From Gammaproteobacteria bacterium (GTDB taxonomy: Bacteria; Pseudomonadota; Gammaproteobacteria; Steroidobacterales; Steroidobacteraceae): a stretch of DNA of 12,424 nucleotides. The stretch covers positions 1-12,424 of the forward strand of contig VBNP01000077.1 of assembly GCA_005877965.1 (NCBI GenBank). Direction: 5' to 3'. Shown here one piece after another: positions 1 through 6,272 of the stretch. The stretch's first letter is position 1. Each line of letters begins with the position of its first letter. The translations under genes were made by a program, and so were the position numbers. A model generated the notes under the pieces. That model was not told the origin of the DNA and did not search any database. It saw nothing but the letters and a program-made list of their open reading frames with translations.

Positions 1-886
1 CGGCGCGCGCAACTTCGGCCTCGGCGCGAGCCAGTTCTTCGCGCCGCTCGAGCGCGAGAATCTCGGGATGCTCGGCCAGTTGAGAGGCGAGCGTGTGTTT
101 GTGCAGGGGGATGGTGTCGAACGCCGGCTGACCCGCGAGCGGGCGATCCGCGGCATCGCCAACCCACCGAACGAGCGCGATCCTGGAGCTGCTGACCCCG
201 CGTGAAGCGTCCGCGGCCAGGTCCTCGAGCTCCGCGAGCGTTCCGCGAGCGGCCAGGACGTCCGCGGCCGTACCACAACCTCCGCGATAGGCTGCATCCG
301 CGGCGGTCACTTCGAGCCGCGCTGTCTGGACCTGTTGAAGGACGGTTTGCTCGGTCGCCTCCGCGTAGTAGCGATCAAGCCAGGCGAGCGCACTGTCGCG
401 TTGCACGGCGACCAGGGCCTGCGCCTTTTGCGCCTCCGCGAGACGCACCGCCTGTTGCGACTCCGCGGCCCGCGCGCGCAGCTTCGTCGGACGGGTGAGC
501 TCCTGCATGATCCCGACGCTGCGCTGGGTCATGAAGTCCCGTTGGACGCTGAAGCGCTCCGCCCCGTCGATGGGCAGATTCTCGAGTCCGACCCTCGCGA
601 CCGGATCCGGCCGCTCGGCCGCGGCCACCGCCAGGTCTCTCGAAGCGGAGACCGCCAGGTCGCTCGCCTCGAGCTGCTTGGACCGCAGGGCTGCGAGCCG
701 CTGCGCTTCGGCCAGGCTGAGGGACGGCTCGTCCGCGCGGACCGCGCTCGCCAGTACGAGTGCAGGCAGCAAGGCGGCGCCGAGCGCGAGCGTTCGGGCG
801 CGGTAGCGCAGCCGCGCGCCCGGGAACGGGCACCCACGGGCAGGACGGGGCGACGGCCCCGAAAACAGGAGAGCAGATCGGTTCAT
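1..886 (-). CDS. TolC/CzcC-like outer-membrane efflux protein, C-terminus cut by window edge
   Basis: Read on the minus strand from ATG at 886, this frame stays open to base 1, giving 295 residues of a protein that is usually about 420-450 long. Residues 31-51 form a hydrophobic export signal (LALGAALLPALVLASAVRA) after an unusually long basic start. The mature part is alanine- and charge-rich, with the long amphipathic helices of outer-membrane factors. Segments such as SLSLAEAQRLAALR, VGLENLPIDG, QELTRPTKLRARA, AAYRGGCGTAADVLAARG and LAEHPEILALERREELARAE are typical of CzcC/CusC-type partners of heavy-metal RND pumps. It would form the outer-membrane and periplasmic exit duct. It lies 127 bp downstream of the small secreted protein gene on the same strand, probably in one operon, with membrane-fusion and RND genes expected to the left. 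The exact metal is not readable. No other in-frame ATG, GTG or TTG lies before the signal peptide, so this start is retained although its ribosome site is poor. Confidence 0.88.
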   Translation of the reverse strand, partial: MNRSALLFSGPSPRPARGCPFPGARLRYRARTLALGAALLPALVLASAVRADEPSLSLAEAQRLAALRSKQLEASDLAVSASRDLAVAAAERPDPVARVGLENLPIDGAERFSVQRDFMTQRSVGIMQELTRPTKLRARAAESQQAVRLAEAQKAQALVAVQRDSALAWLDRYYAEATEQTVLQQVQTARLEVTAADAAYRGGCGTAADVLAARGTLAELEDLAADASRGVSSSRIALVRWVGDAADRPLAGQPAFDTIPLHKHTLASQLAEHPEILALERREELARAEAEVARA

Positions 887-980
887 GACTCACCGAATTG
901 GACGTGAAACAGTCAGCGAGCCCACGGCGCAGGACCCGCGCGCCGAACAGGGCGCTGCGGATCAGTCGGCTATGGGAGTC

Positions 981-997
981 ACCGGCGGTCAGCCGGT
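981..997 (-). repeat. Perfect short hairpin between the secreted protein gene and the efflux gene
   Basis: Arms ACCGGC (981-986) and GCCGGT (992-997) surround a 5-base loop in the 127-bp gap between the two leftward genes. No T-run follows on the minus strand, so it is not a standard intrinsic terminator. It could be an intercistronic mRNA structure or chance in GC-rich DNA. Confidence 0.35.
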
Positions 998-1013
998 GTT
1001 GGCAGGACGAGGC

Positions 1014-1400
1014 TTAAAGGCGCAGGCGCGCCGTGCGCAGGTAGGTCAGTGATTCGCTAGCGCGATAGGCGATCGACGTCGGCGGCGTCGGCACGGCAAA
1101 GTGTTGTGTGACCGGGACGACCGCCGGCAGGTCGGTTGCAGTGGGTGATGCGGACGCATGCCCCTGGGCAGTACGGGTCCGTACGGCCGAGACGGAGGAC
1201 GTGGCGGTGACGCCCAGCGCACAACAGCGGTATGCCTCGATCGAGGGAGAGGCGCGGCACATCTGCTCGCCGGCGCCTGCGGGCGAGCCCGCGGGGCAGC
1301 AGTCGGTCCGCGAGGCACCGTCGGCGCAGGCAAGCGCCGGCGGCACGATGCCGAGAAGGCACGCCACAAGTACCAGGGAAGCGATCAGCCGACGAACCAC
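1014..1400 (-). CDS. Small secreted cysteine-rich protein, lead gene of the metal-efflux operon
   Basis: This 128-residue protein starts at GTG. The start is set by a strong GGAGGT ribosome site (complement of 1407-1412) six bases upstream. Residues 1-24 are a signal peptide (basic MVRR, hydrophobic core, then PALA before Cys25), so the product is probably periplasmic. The mature protein carries Cys25, the pair Cys34-Cys35, Cys48 and the pair Cys59-Cys60, then a Ser/Thr/Pro/Ala-rich stretch and the ending YLRTARLRL. I do not recognise a named family. From memory, small secreted proteins with a similar C-terminal end occur as first genes of CzcCBA-type operons. Placement before a CzcC-like gene and divergent from an arsenic operon suggests a metal-related periplasmic role, possibly metal binding through the cysteines (inference). 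The cysteines could equally form disulfides. Confidence 0.75.
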   Translation of the reverse strand: MVRRLIASLVLVACLLGIVPPALACADGASRTDCCPAGSPAGAGEQMCRASPSIEAYRCCALGVTATSSVSAVRTRTAQGHASASPTATDLPAVVPVTQHFAVPTPPTSIAYRASESLTYLRTARLRL

Positions 1401-1538
1401 AATGCCACCTCCGGGCCCATTCCACAGAGTGACCCGTGGAGACTAAGTTCCGCGATCCGGGACCGGGAGTCAACCATTCACTGCGCGGTGGTTCACAGGC
1501 TGGCGAGCTTTCACGCCCGGCGGGCGGACGAGCGGGCT

Positions 1539-1562
1539 CAATCCGGCCCCTTGCAATCCGGC
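1539..1562 (+). repeat. 9-bp direct repeat upstream of arsR
   Basis: CAATCCGGC occurs at 1539-1547 and again at 1554-1562, 15 bp apart. A related GCAATTCC follows at 1564-1571. The second copy overlaps the putative -35 of arsR. These may be half-sites for a regulator serving the divergent promoters, or a small local duplication. Confidence 0.4.
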
Positions 1563-1578
1563 TGCAATTCCATATGAT
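1551..1578 (+). promoter_or_regulatory. Candidate sigma70 promoter of the ars operon
   Basis: TTGCAA (1551-1556, four of six consensus bases) and TATGAT (1573-1578, five of six) are separated by 16 bp. Predicted transcription starts near 1585, immediately before ATG 1586. If correct, the arsR transcript is leaderless or nearly so, which fits the lack of a clear ribosome site there. Confidence 0.5.
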
Positions 1579-1582
1579 TGAA
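1568..1582 (+). promoter_or_regulatory. Candidate ArsR operator overlapping the -10
   Basis: The 15-bp sequence TTCCATATGATTGAA is an imperfect palindrome of form TTCnATnnnATnGAA. It covers the putative -10 element. ArsR/SmtB repressors commonly bind AT-rich palindromes over their own promoter and release on As(III). This site stands out as AT-rich in GC-rich DNA. Assignment is by position and symmetry only. Confidence 0.5.
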
Positions 1583-1585
1583 AGT

Positions 1586-1933
1586 ATGAAATCACAAGAA
1601 GCCATTGGCGCGCTCAGCGCGCTGGCATCTGAGGCACGGCTCGGGGTCTTTCGCTTGCTCGTGAAGCGCGGACGCGAGGGGTACACCCCCTCCGAGCTGG
1701 TCGAACGTCTGGAGGTTCCGGCGCCTACGCTGTCCTTTCACCTGAAGGGACTGGTGCAGGCAGGACTCGTCGTCAGCCGCCGCGATGGCCGAAACCTGTA
1801 CTACAGCCCGGACTTTCAGCGCATGAACGCCCTGGTCGGGTTCCTCACCGAGAACTGCTGCAGTCTCGCCGCGGAGGCCTGCGACACGAATTGCCAGCCG
1901 CTGGCGGCTGCGCCGAAAAGGAAGAAAGCATGA
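1586..1933 (+). CDS. arsR: ArsR-family arsenic-responsive transcriptional repressor
   Basis: A 115-residue winged helix-turn-helix protein of ArsR/SmtB type. It opens with MKSQEAIGALSALASEARL and FRLLVKRG; the DNA-binding helices fall at about residues 33-60 (YTPSELVERL to LSFHLKGLVQAGL), followed by the wing RRDGRNLYYS. The C-terminus holds Cys91-Cys92, Cys99 and Cys103. A Cys-Cys pair plus a nearby Cys at the C-terminal helix is the As(III) site described for the Acidithiobacillus ferrooxidans ArsR type, so trivalent arsenic is the likely inducer. The classic CxC site in the DNA-binding helix is absent. It is the first gene of the operon, and its stop overlaps the arsI start by 4 bp (ATGA). 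An alternative in-frame ATG at 1574 would add four residues but lies inside the putative -10/operator, so 1586 is preferred. Confidence 0.92.
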   Translation: MKSQEAIGALSALASEARLGVFRLLVKRGREGYTPSELVERLEVPAPTLSFHLKGLVQAGLVVSRRDGRNLYYSPDFQRMNALVGFLTENCCSLAAEACDTNCQPLAAAPKRKKA

Positions 1934-2385
1934 AGCGCTTGCACGTGCACGTTGCCGTCAGGAATCTCGACGCGTCCATCCGTTTTTATTCGCAGCTCTT
2001 TGCCGCCGAGCCCGCGGTGCGCAAGCCCGACTACGCGAAGTGGATGCTCGAGGACCCGCGCGTGAACTTCGCGATCAGTCAACGAGACCTCAAGCCCGGG
2101 GTTCACGAGCTGGGGATACAGGCCGAGAGCCGCGAGGAACTTCAGGACCTGTACGCCCGCCTGCGGCGCATCGATCGTCCGGTGCTCGAAGAGGGCGCGA
2201 CGACCTGTTGTTACGCGCACAGCGAAAAGAGCTGGATCGAGGACCCGCAGGGCCAGCAGTGGGAGATCTTCCTGACGACCGGCGAGAGCACGGTATACGG
2301 TCACGATGCCGCAAGAGCCGATCTGGTCAAGGCTGAAGAGTCTCCGTGCTGCGCACCGAGCTGCTGCAGCTCCCGCGCGGCTTGA
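1930..2385 (+). CDS. arsI: ArsI/CadI-family C-As lyase (glyoxalase fold)
   Basis: A 151-residue vicinal-oxygen-chelate protein. Known ArsI enzymes are Fe(II)-dependent dioxygenases that cleave the carbon-arsenic bond of trivalent methyl- and aromatic arsenicals, releasing As(III); the related CadI name reflects cadmium induction. The start LHVHVAVRNLDASIRFYSQL is typical of the fold. His5 (or His7), His59 and Glu112 fit the metal ligands, and Cys93-Cys94 in ATTCCYAHSEK fits the arsenical-binding pair. Spacings from His59 to the Cys pair and to the Glu match those of characterised ArsI. After the fold ends near residue 120 there is a roughly 30-residue tail with a CCxxxCC motif (Cys140, 141, 145, 146). 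The ATG overlaps the arsR stop, indicating translational coupling, and the stop is 6 bp before the next gene. Cadmium rather than organoarsenic response cannot be excluded. Confidence 0.9.
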   Translation: MKRLHVHVAVRNLDASIRFYSQLFAAEPAVRKPDYAKWMLEDPRVNFAISQRDLKPGVHELGIQAESREELQDLYARLRRIDRPVLEEGATTCCYAHSEKSWIEDPQGQQWEIFLTTGESTVYGHDAARADLVKAEESPCCAPSCCSSRAA

Positions 2386-2391
2386 CGGCTC

Positions 2392-3357
2392 ATGTCGGCG
2401 CCACAACTCCGGTCGGCAACGTCAAAGGATATGGAGAGCATCCGCGTCCTGCTGGAGCACAATGGCCTGCCGACGAGTGACCTCCTGTCCTCAAAACCGC
2501 AGTTCATTGTTGCCTGTGAGGGTGCAAAGATTCTCGGCACCGGCGCGCTGCAGCGCTTCGGGTCGTGTGCTCTGTTGCGCTCGGTGGCAGTCGCCTCCGG
2601 CCGGCGCGGCAGCGGACTCGGGCGGATCATCGTAGAGGATCTGGAGCGGCTCGCGCGCGCGGCCCGCATCACTGAAGTGATTCTGCTCACCCCGGTTGCG
2701 CAGCGGTTCTTCGAGCACCAGGGCTATCGCGTCATTGATCGCCATGAGGTTCCGCGCGACGTGCAAGGGAGCGAAGAGTTTCGCTCGCTGTGTCCGGCTT
2801 CTGCCACCTGCATGGCGAAGACACTTGCAGAGCCTTCCCAGCCTATGACCGACCGACCGTATAACGTGCTGTTCCTGTGCACGGGGAATTCCGCGCGCAG
2901 CATCCTCGCCGAGGCCCTCACTAATCAGTGGGGTCGCGGCCGCTTCCGCGGATTCAGCGCCGGCAGCCACCCCAGAGGGGAAGTGCATCCGATCGCACTG
3001 GAGCTGCTCCGGCACATGAAGCTTCCGATTGAAGGCTTGCGCACCAAGAGTTGGGGCGAGTTCGCCGCCCCTGGGGCTGCGCCCTTGGATTTCGTGTTCA
3101 CCGTCTGCGATAACGCCGCAGGAGAGGTGTGTCCGTACTGGCCAGGCCAGCCCGTGACCGCACACTGGGGCGTGCCGGATCCGGCCGCGGTACAAGGATC
3201 GGAGACTGAGAAGTGGGTCGCCTTCCGGGAGAGCTTTAGACTGCTCGACAACCGCATCAAGATCTTCACGAGCCTGCCGCTCGCATCGCTTGATCGGGTC
3301 AAACTGCAAGAACGGCTGGACGCGATCGGCAAGGCGCGGCCGGAGGGAGCGGCGTGA
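2392..3357 (+). CDS. arsC: Fused ArsN2-type GNAT acetyltransferase and ArsC arsenate reductase
   Basis: One uninterrupted 321-residue reading frame holds two domains. Residues 1-146 are a GNAT acetyltransferase of the ArsN2 type. The acetyl-CoA loop is at VAVASGRRGSGLG (65-77), LTPVAQRFFEHQGY follows at 99-112, and a cysteine-containing end LCPASATCMAKTL (133-145) is typical of the C-terminus of stand-alone ArsN2. A short linker leads at residue 152 (MTDRPYNV) into a low-molecular-weight phosphatase-like ArsC. That domain has the P-loop CTGNSARS (Cys163 to Ser170), redox cysteines 239 and 247 in VCDNAAGEVCPYWPGQP, and the aspartate in WGVPDPAA (Asp263). The ArsC half should reduce arsenate to arsenite using thioredoxin or a similar thiol donor. 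The substrate of the ArsN2 half is not established from sequence. The Met at residue 152 (base 2845) has no visible ribosome site, which argues for a true fusion. It is the last gene of the arsR-arsI operon. Confidence 0.9.
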   Translation: MSAPQLRSATSKDMESIRVLLEHNGLPTSDLLSSKPQFIVACEGAKILGTGALQRFGSCALLRSVAVASGRRGSGLGRIIVEDLERLARAARITEVILLTPVAQRFFEHQGYRVIDRHEVPRDVQGSEEFRSLCPASATCMAKTLAEPSQPMTDRPYNVLFLCTGNSARSILAEALTNQWGRGRFRGFSAGSHPRGEVHPIALELLRHMKLPIEGLRTKSWGEFAAPGAAPLDFVFTVCDNAAGEVCPYWPGQPVTAHWGVPDPAAVQGSETEKWVAFRESFRLLDNRIKIFTSLPLASLDRVKLQERLDAIGKARPEGAA

Positions 3358-3440
3358 GTCTGCTTGTCATTTAATCGCGAGCCGCCCTGCGTCGGCGCGC
3401 AGTTTCCCGGGCCGTATATCGCTGGACGCAATGAGCCGGA

Positions 3441-3461
3441 GCGGAACTCAACCAGTTCCGC
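3441..3461 (+). repeat. Perfect 8-bp inverted repeat between the ars operon and ltaE
   Basis: Arms GCGGAACT (3441-3448) and AGTTCCGC (3454-3461) are perfectly complementary around loop CAACC, within the 162-bp gap. No T-tract follows on either strand, so it is not a textbook intrinsic terminator. It may be a protein-binding site or an RNA hairpin upstream of ltaE. Confidence 0.5.
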
Positions 3462-3519
3462 AACAGGCGTAAGCTTGCCCGGAGAGCGTCACGTTTTCCC
3501 GATTGGTCGGAGAGCCCTC

Positions 3520-4557
3520 ATGCCACAGATCATCGACGTGCGAAGCGATACCGTAACCCAACCCACCCCGGCAATGCTGGAAGCGATGCTGCAGGCGGAA
3601 GTGGGTGACGATGTATTCGGCGAGGACGAGAGCGTCAACGAACTACAGAGGAAGGCCGCGGATCTGTTTGGCAAAGAGGCTGCGCTGTTCTGTCCGACCG
3701 GCACGATGTCCAATCAGATTGGCATCAGGGTCCACACGCAACCGGGGGATGAGGTGATCTGCGATGAGCTCGCGCACATTTATCTGTATGAGGGCGGCGG
3801 CATAGCGGCGAACTCCGGTGCCTCGGTGCGCCTGCTGAAGGGCCGGAACGGGCGATTTACCGCCGAGCAGGTCGGCGAGAACATCAATCGGCGCGACGAT
3901 TCCCACCTGCCGTGGACACGTCTCGTGGCCATCGAAAACACCGTCAACAGGGGCGGCGGATGCTGTTGGGATCTGAGGGAGATCGAGCGCATCCTGGCTG
4001 TCTGCAGGGAACACGACATCGCCATGCATCTGGACGGCGCGCGGCTCTTCAACGCGCTCATCGCTCGCAATGAGACCCCTCGCGACTATGGCCGGCTGTT
4101 CGATACGATCTCGATCTGCCTCTCCAAGGGACTAGGCGCCCCGGCGGGATCGCTCCTGCTCGGATCGCGGGCGTTGATTTCCAAGGCGCACCGCCAACGC
4201 AAATTACTGGGGGGCGGCATGCGGCAGGCGGGGTATCTGGCCGCCGCAGGGCTGTTCGCCCTCGAGCACAACGTGAAGCGCCTGCAGGAGGATCACCGCA
4301 AAGCAAAGGCGCTGGAAGCCGAGCTGCGCTCGCTTCCCTACGTCGCGATGGTATTGCCCGTCGAGACGAATATCGTGATTTTCAAGCTGCACGAGCCACT
4401 CAGTGCCGAGCTCTTCCTGCAGCAGCTGCAGCACCAGCAGGTTCGCGCACTCAGCATGGGCCGCCAGACCATCCGTTTTGTGTTCCATCTGAATGTCAGC
4501 GACGCTCAACTAGAGGCCTTGCTCGCAGCCCTGCGTGGCATCCGGGCGCCGGCTTGA
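3520..4557 (+). CDS. ltaE: Low-specificity L-threonine aldolase
   Basis: A 345-residue PLP-dependent fold-type I enzyme that splits threonine or allo-threonine into glycine and acetaldehyde in the cytoplasm. The family opening IDVRSDTVTQPTPAML is present, followed by VGDDVFGEDESVNELQ and ALFCPTGTMSNQI. His86 (DELAHIYLYEGGG) is placed to stack on PLP. HLDGARLFNA provides Asp172 and Arg174, and SKGLGAPAGS contains the PLP lysine Lys203. GGGMRQAGYLAAAG and a complete C-terminal domain ending FHLNVSDAQLEALLAAL follow. Length is normal. ATG 3520 is chosen because GGAG (3509-3512) lies seven bases upstream and homologues begin just before this sequence; the frame is open further upstream but that part is unlike any aldolase. 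It sits 162 bp after arsC, so it is probably not an obligate part of the arsenic operon. The sequence shows no functional link to arsenic. Confidence 0.94.
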   Translation: MPQIIDVRSDTVTQPTPAMLEAMLQAEVGDDVFGEDESVNELQRKAADLFGKEAALFCPTGTMSNQIGIRVHTQPGDEVICDELAHIYLYEGGGIAANSGASVRLLKGRNGRFTAEQVGENINRRDDSHLPWTRLVAIENTVNRGGGCCWDLREIERILAVCREHDIAMHLDGARLFNALIARNETPRDYGRLFDTISICLSKGLGAPAGSLLLGSRALISKAHRQRKLLGGGMRQAGYLAAAGLFALEHNVKRLQEDHRKAKALEAELRSLPYVAMVLPVETNIVIFKLHEPLSAELFLQQLQHQQVRALSMGRQTIRFVFHLNVSDAQLEALLAALRGIRAPA

Positions 4558-4763
4558 TTGGCACGCATCCGACGTAGAGCAGCCGCAGCGCCCCACGCGG
4601 GTTACTCTAAGCCCGCCATCCCTCCGCGCTCTGTTCGCGTGCGACACCACAACCAACACGTTAGGTTCCGTCGTGCGCGGCGGACGTACGCGAGGGGCGC
4701 GCGCGCCGACGCCACTGCCGTGCGACCGCAGTGCGTAATATGTTGAAAGCGGAAACCCGCGCG

Positions 4764-4792
4764 TTGACCCGGGGCCGGGCGCCACTTATTCT
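4764..4792 (+). promoter_or_regulatory. Candidate promoter of the diguanylate cyclase gene
   Basis: TTGACC (4764-4769, five of six consensus bases) and TATTCT (4787-4792, four of six) are spaced 17 bp apart, predicting a start near 4799 and a short leader before ATG 4809. The rest of the gap 4558-4763 shows no gene, terminator or clear repeat. Low-complexity GC runs such as those around 4695-4715 are unremarkable here. Confidence 0.4.
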
Positions 4793-4808
4793 CGGTTAGT
4801 TGGACGGG

Positions 4809-6272
4809 ATGCGCACCTCAGCGGAAGAGGCGGATCCGCGGCGCATCGCCGAGCGGATGAGCGGGGCCTTCGCGTTCCTGAAACTCCCCACCCCCCGTTA
4901 TCTCCTGACACTCGCGGCTCTGGCGGGCGTCTATCTCGTCGCGGCCAAGCTTGGGCTCTGGTTCGCGCTGGTGAACCCGAGCGCCACCGCCATCTGGCCG
5001 CCCGCCGGCATCGCGCTGGCCGCGTTCCTGCTCCTCGGTCTCAACGTGTGGCCCGCAATCCTGCTCGGCGCGTTCGTCGCGAACCTGACCACACAAGGCT
5101 TCGTTGCGACGTCGGTCTGTATCGCCATCGGTAACACGCTGGAGGGGTTGGTCGGCGCGATGCTGGTGAACCACTTCGCGCACGGTCGCATGTTCTTCAT
5201 GCGGTCGCGCGATATTGTCAAGTTCGCCGCGTTGGCGGCGGCTCTCAGCACCTCGGTCAGCGCTACGATCGGAGTGACGAGTCTCGCGCTGGGCGGGTTC
5301 GCCCGCTGGGCGGACTACGGACAGATCTGGCTGACCTGGTGGTTGGGGGACGCGGCGGGCGACCTCGTGGTGGCGCCGGTGCTCGTGTTGTGGAGCGCGG
5401 CTCCGCGGCTGCGCTGGAGCCACCGCTGGCTGCTGGAAGCGGCGGTCCTGCTTGTCAGTCTGTCGGTGGTTGCGCTGATCGTGTTCGACGGGCTCATTCC
5501 GGTGGCGGGGATCGGACGTCTGCCGCTTCAGTTCCTGTGCACCCCGTTGCTGTTCTGGGCGGCATTCCGCCTCGGACGCCGCGGTGTTGCCACCTGCGTG
5601 CTGGCGTTGTCCTGGATCGCCACCGCCGGCACCCTGCGCGGCCTGGGTCCCTTCGCCCCGGCCATGCCGAACGAATCGCTGCTGCTGCTGCAGGTGTATC
5701 TGGCGGTCGAGGCGGTGACCATGTTGGCCGTGGCGGCCCTCGTCTGGGAGCGCCGGCAGGCCGAAGCACAGTCGCGCCTGGAGGCCGTGAAGGATGGGCT
5801 GACGGGGCTTGGCAACTATCGCGCGCTCATGAGTGACCTGGAAGGAGAAATCAGGCGCGCGCAGCGCCTCGGGCGGGCCTTCACGACGCTGTTGCTGGAC
5901 CTGGACGGCCTGAAGCAGGTCAACGACCGCTTCGGTCATTTGGTCGGGAACCGCGCGCTGTGCCGCGTCGCCGAGTGCCTGCGGGCCTCGTGCCGCGCGA
6001 CCGACACCGCGGCGCGCTTCGGCGGCGACGAGTTCGGGATCATTCTGCCGGAAACCTCGGAAGCGGGAGCCCGGCAACTTGCCGAGCGAATCGTCGGTCG
6101 GCTTGCGGCCGATGACGAATACCCGCGGCTCTCGATCAGCGTCGGCGTCGCCGTGTATCCGCGCGACGGGACGAGCGCAGAGAGGCTGCTGAGCGCCGCA
6201 GATCAGGAGCTCTACCGAGCGAAGACTGCCGCCCGGGCGAATGCGCCCGTCATAGATACCCGGCCGCTCTAA
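4809..6272 (+). CDS. MASE1-GGDEF membrane-bound diguanylate cyclase
   Basis: A 487-residue inner-membrane protein. Residues about 25-315 form the MASE1 sensor domain with roughly eight membrane helices. Its signatures are NPSATAIWPPAGIALAAFLL near 56-75 and WWLGDAAGDLVVAPVLV near 177-193. A short linker (ERRQAEAQSRLEAVKDGLTG) leads to a complete GGDEF domain. LLLDLDGLKQVNDRFGH carries metal and substrate residues, RFGGDEFG has an intact active loop at 405-409, and RATD five residues before it is the product-inhibition I-site. It should make c-di-GMP from two GTP and be feedback-inhibited. The MASE1 ligand is unknown. Start choice: TTG 4800 falls at the predicted transcription start, so ATG 4809, with GGACGG just upstream, is preferred; ATG 4857 would remove 16 residues. 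The stop overlaps that of the convergent receptor gene. Confidence 0.92.
   Translation: MRTSAEEADPRRIAERMSGAFAFLKLPTPRYLLTLAALAGVYLVAAKLGLWFALVNPSATAIWPPAGIALAAFLLLGLNVWPAILLGAFVANLTTQGFVATSVCIAIGNTLEGLVGAMLVNHFAHGRMFFMRSRDIVKFAALAAALSTSVSATIGVTSLALGGFARWADYGQIWLTWWLGDAAGDLVVAPVLVLWSAAPRLRWSHRWLLEAAVLLVSLSVVALIVFDGLIPVAGIGRLPLQFLCTPLLFWAAFRLGRRGVATCVLALSWIATAGTLRGLGPFAPAMPNESLLLLQVYLAVEAVTMLAVAALVWERRQAEAQSRLEAVKDGLTGLGNYRALMSDLEGEIRRAQRLGRAFTTLLLDLDGLKQVNDRFGHLVGNRALCRVAECLRASCRATDTAARFGGDEFGIILPETSEAGARQLAERIVGRLAADDEYPRLSISVGVAVYPRDGTSAERLLSAADQELYRAKTAARANAPVIDTRPL

Noticed and set aside
335..907. 190-residue plus-strand open frame, and minus-strand frames at 375-893 and 529-837
   Set aside because: They are Arg/Pro/Gly-rich shadow translations opposite or beside the true efflux-protein frame, which is on the minus strand, starts at 886 and has a signal peptide and family-like helices.
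1468..1473. Minus-strand TTGACT as -35 for the leftward operon
   Set aside because: Good -35 match, but no acceptable -10 at 16-18 bp, so no promoter is claimed.
1436..1585. N-terminal extension of ArsR from GTG 1436
   Set aside because: The extra 50 residues are unlike any ArsR, lack a ribosome site and cover the predicted promoter and operator.
2491..3309. 272-residue minus-strand frame
   Set aside because: Shadow of the ArsN2-ArsC gene, no recognisable domain, whereas the plus strand has intact catalytic motifs.
3364..3519. 52-residue extension of threonine aldolase
   Set aside because: No homology-like sequence, it contains the inverted repeat, and ATG 3520 has a proper ribosome site at the normal family start.
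4510..4785. Short open frames on both strands in the gap after ltaE (also 4535-4738 and 4558-4746)
   Set aside because: Arg-rich composition typical of noncoding GC-rich DNA, no ribosome sites, no recognisable motifs.
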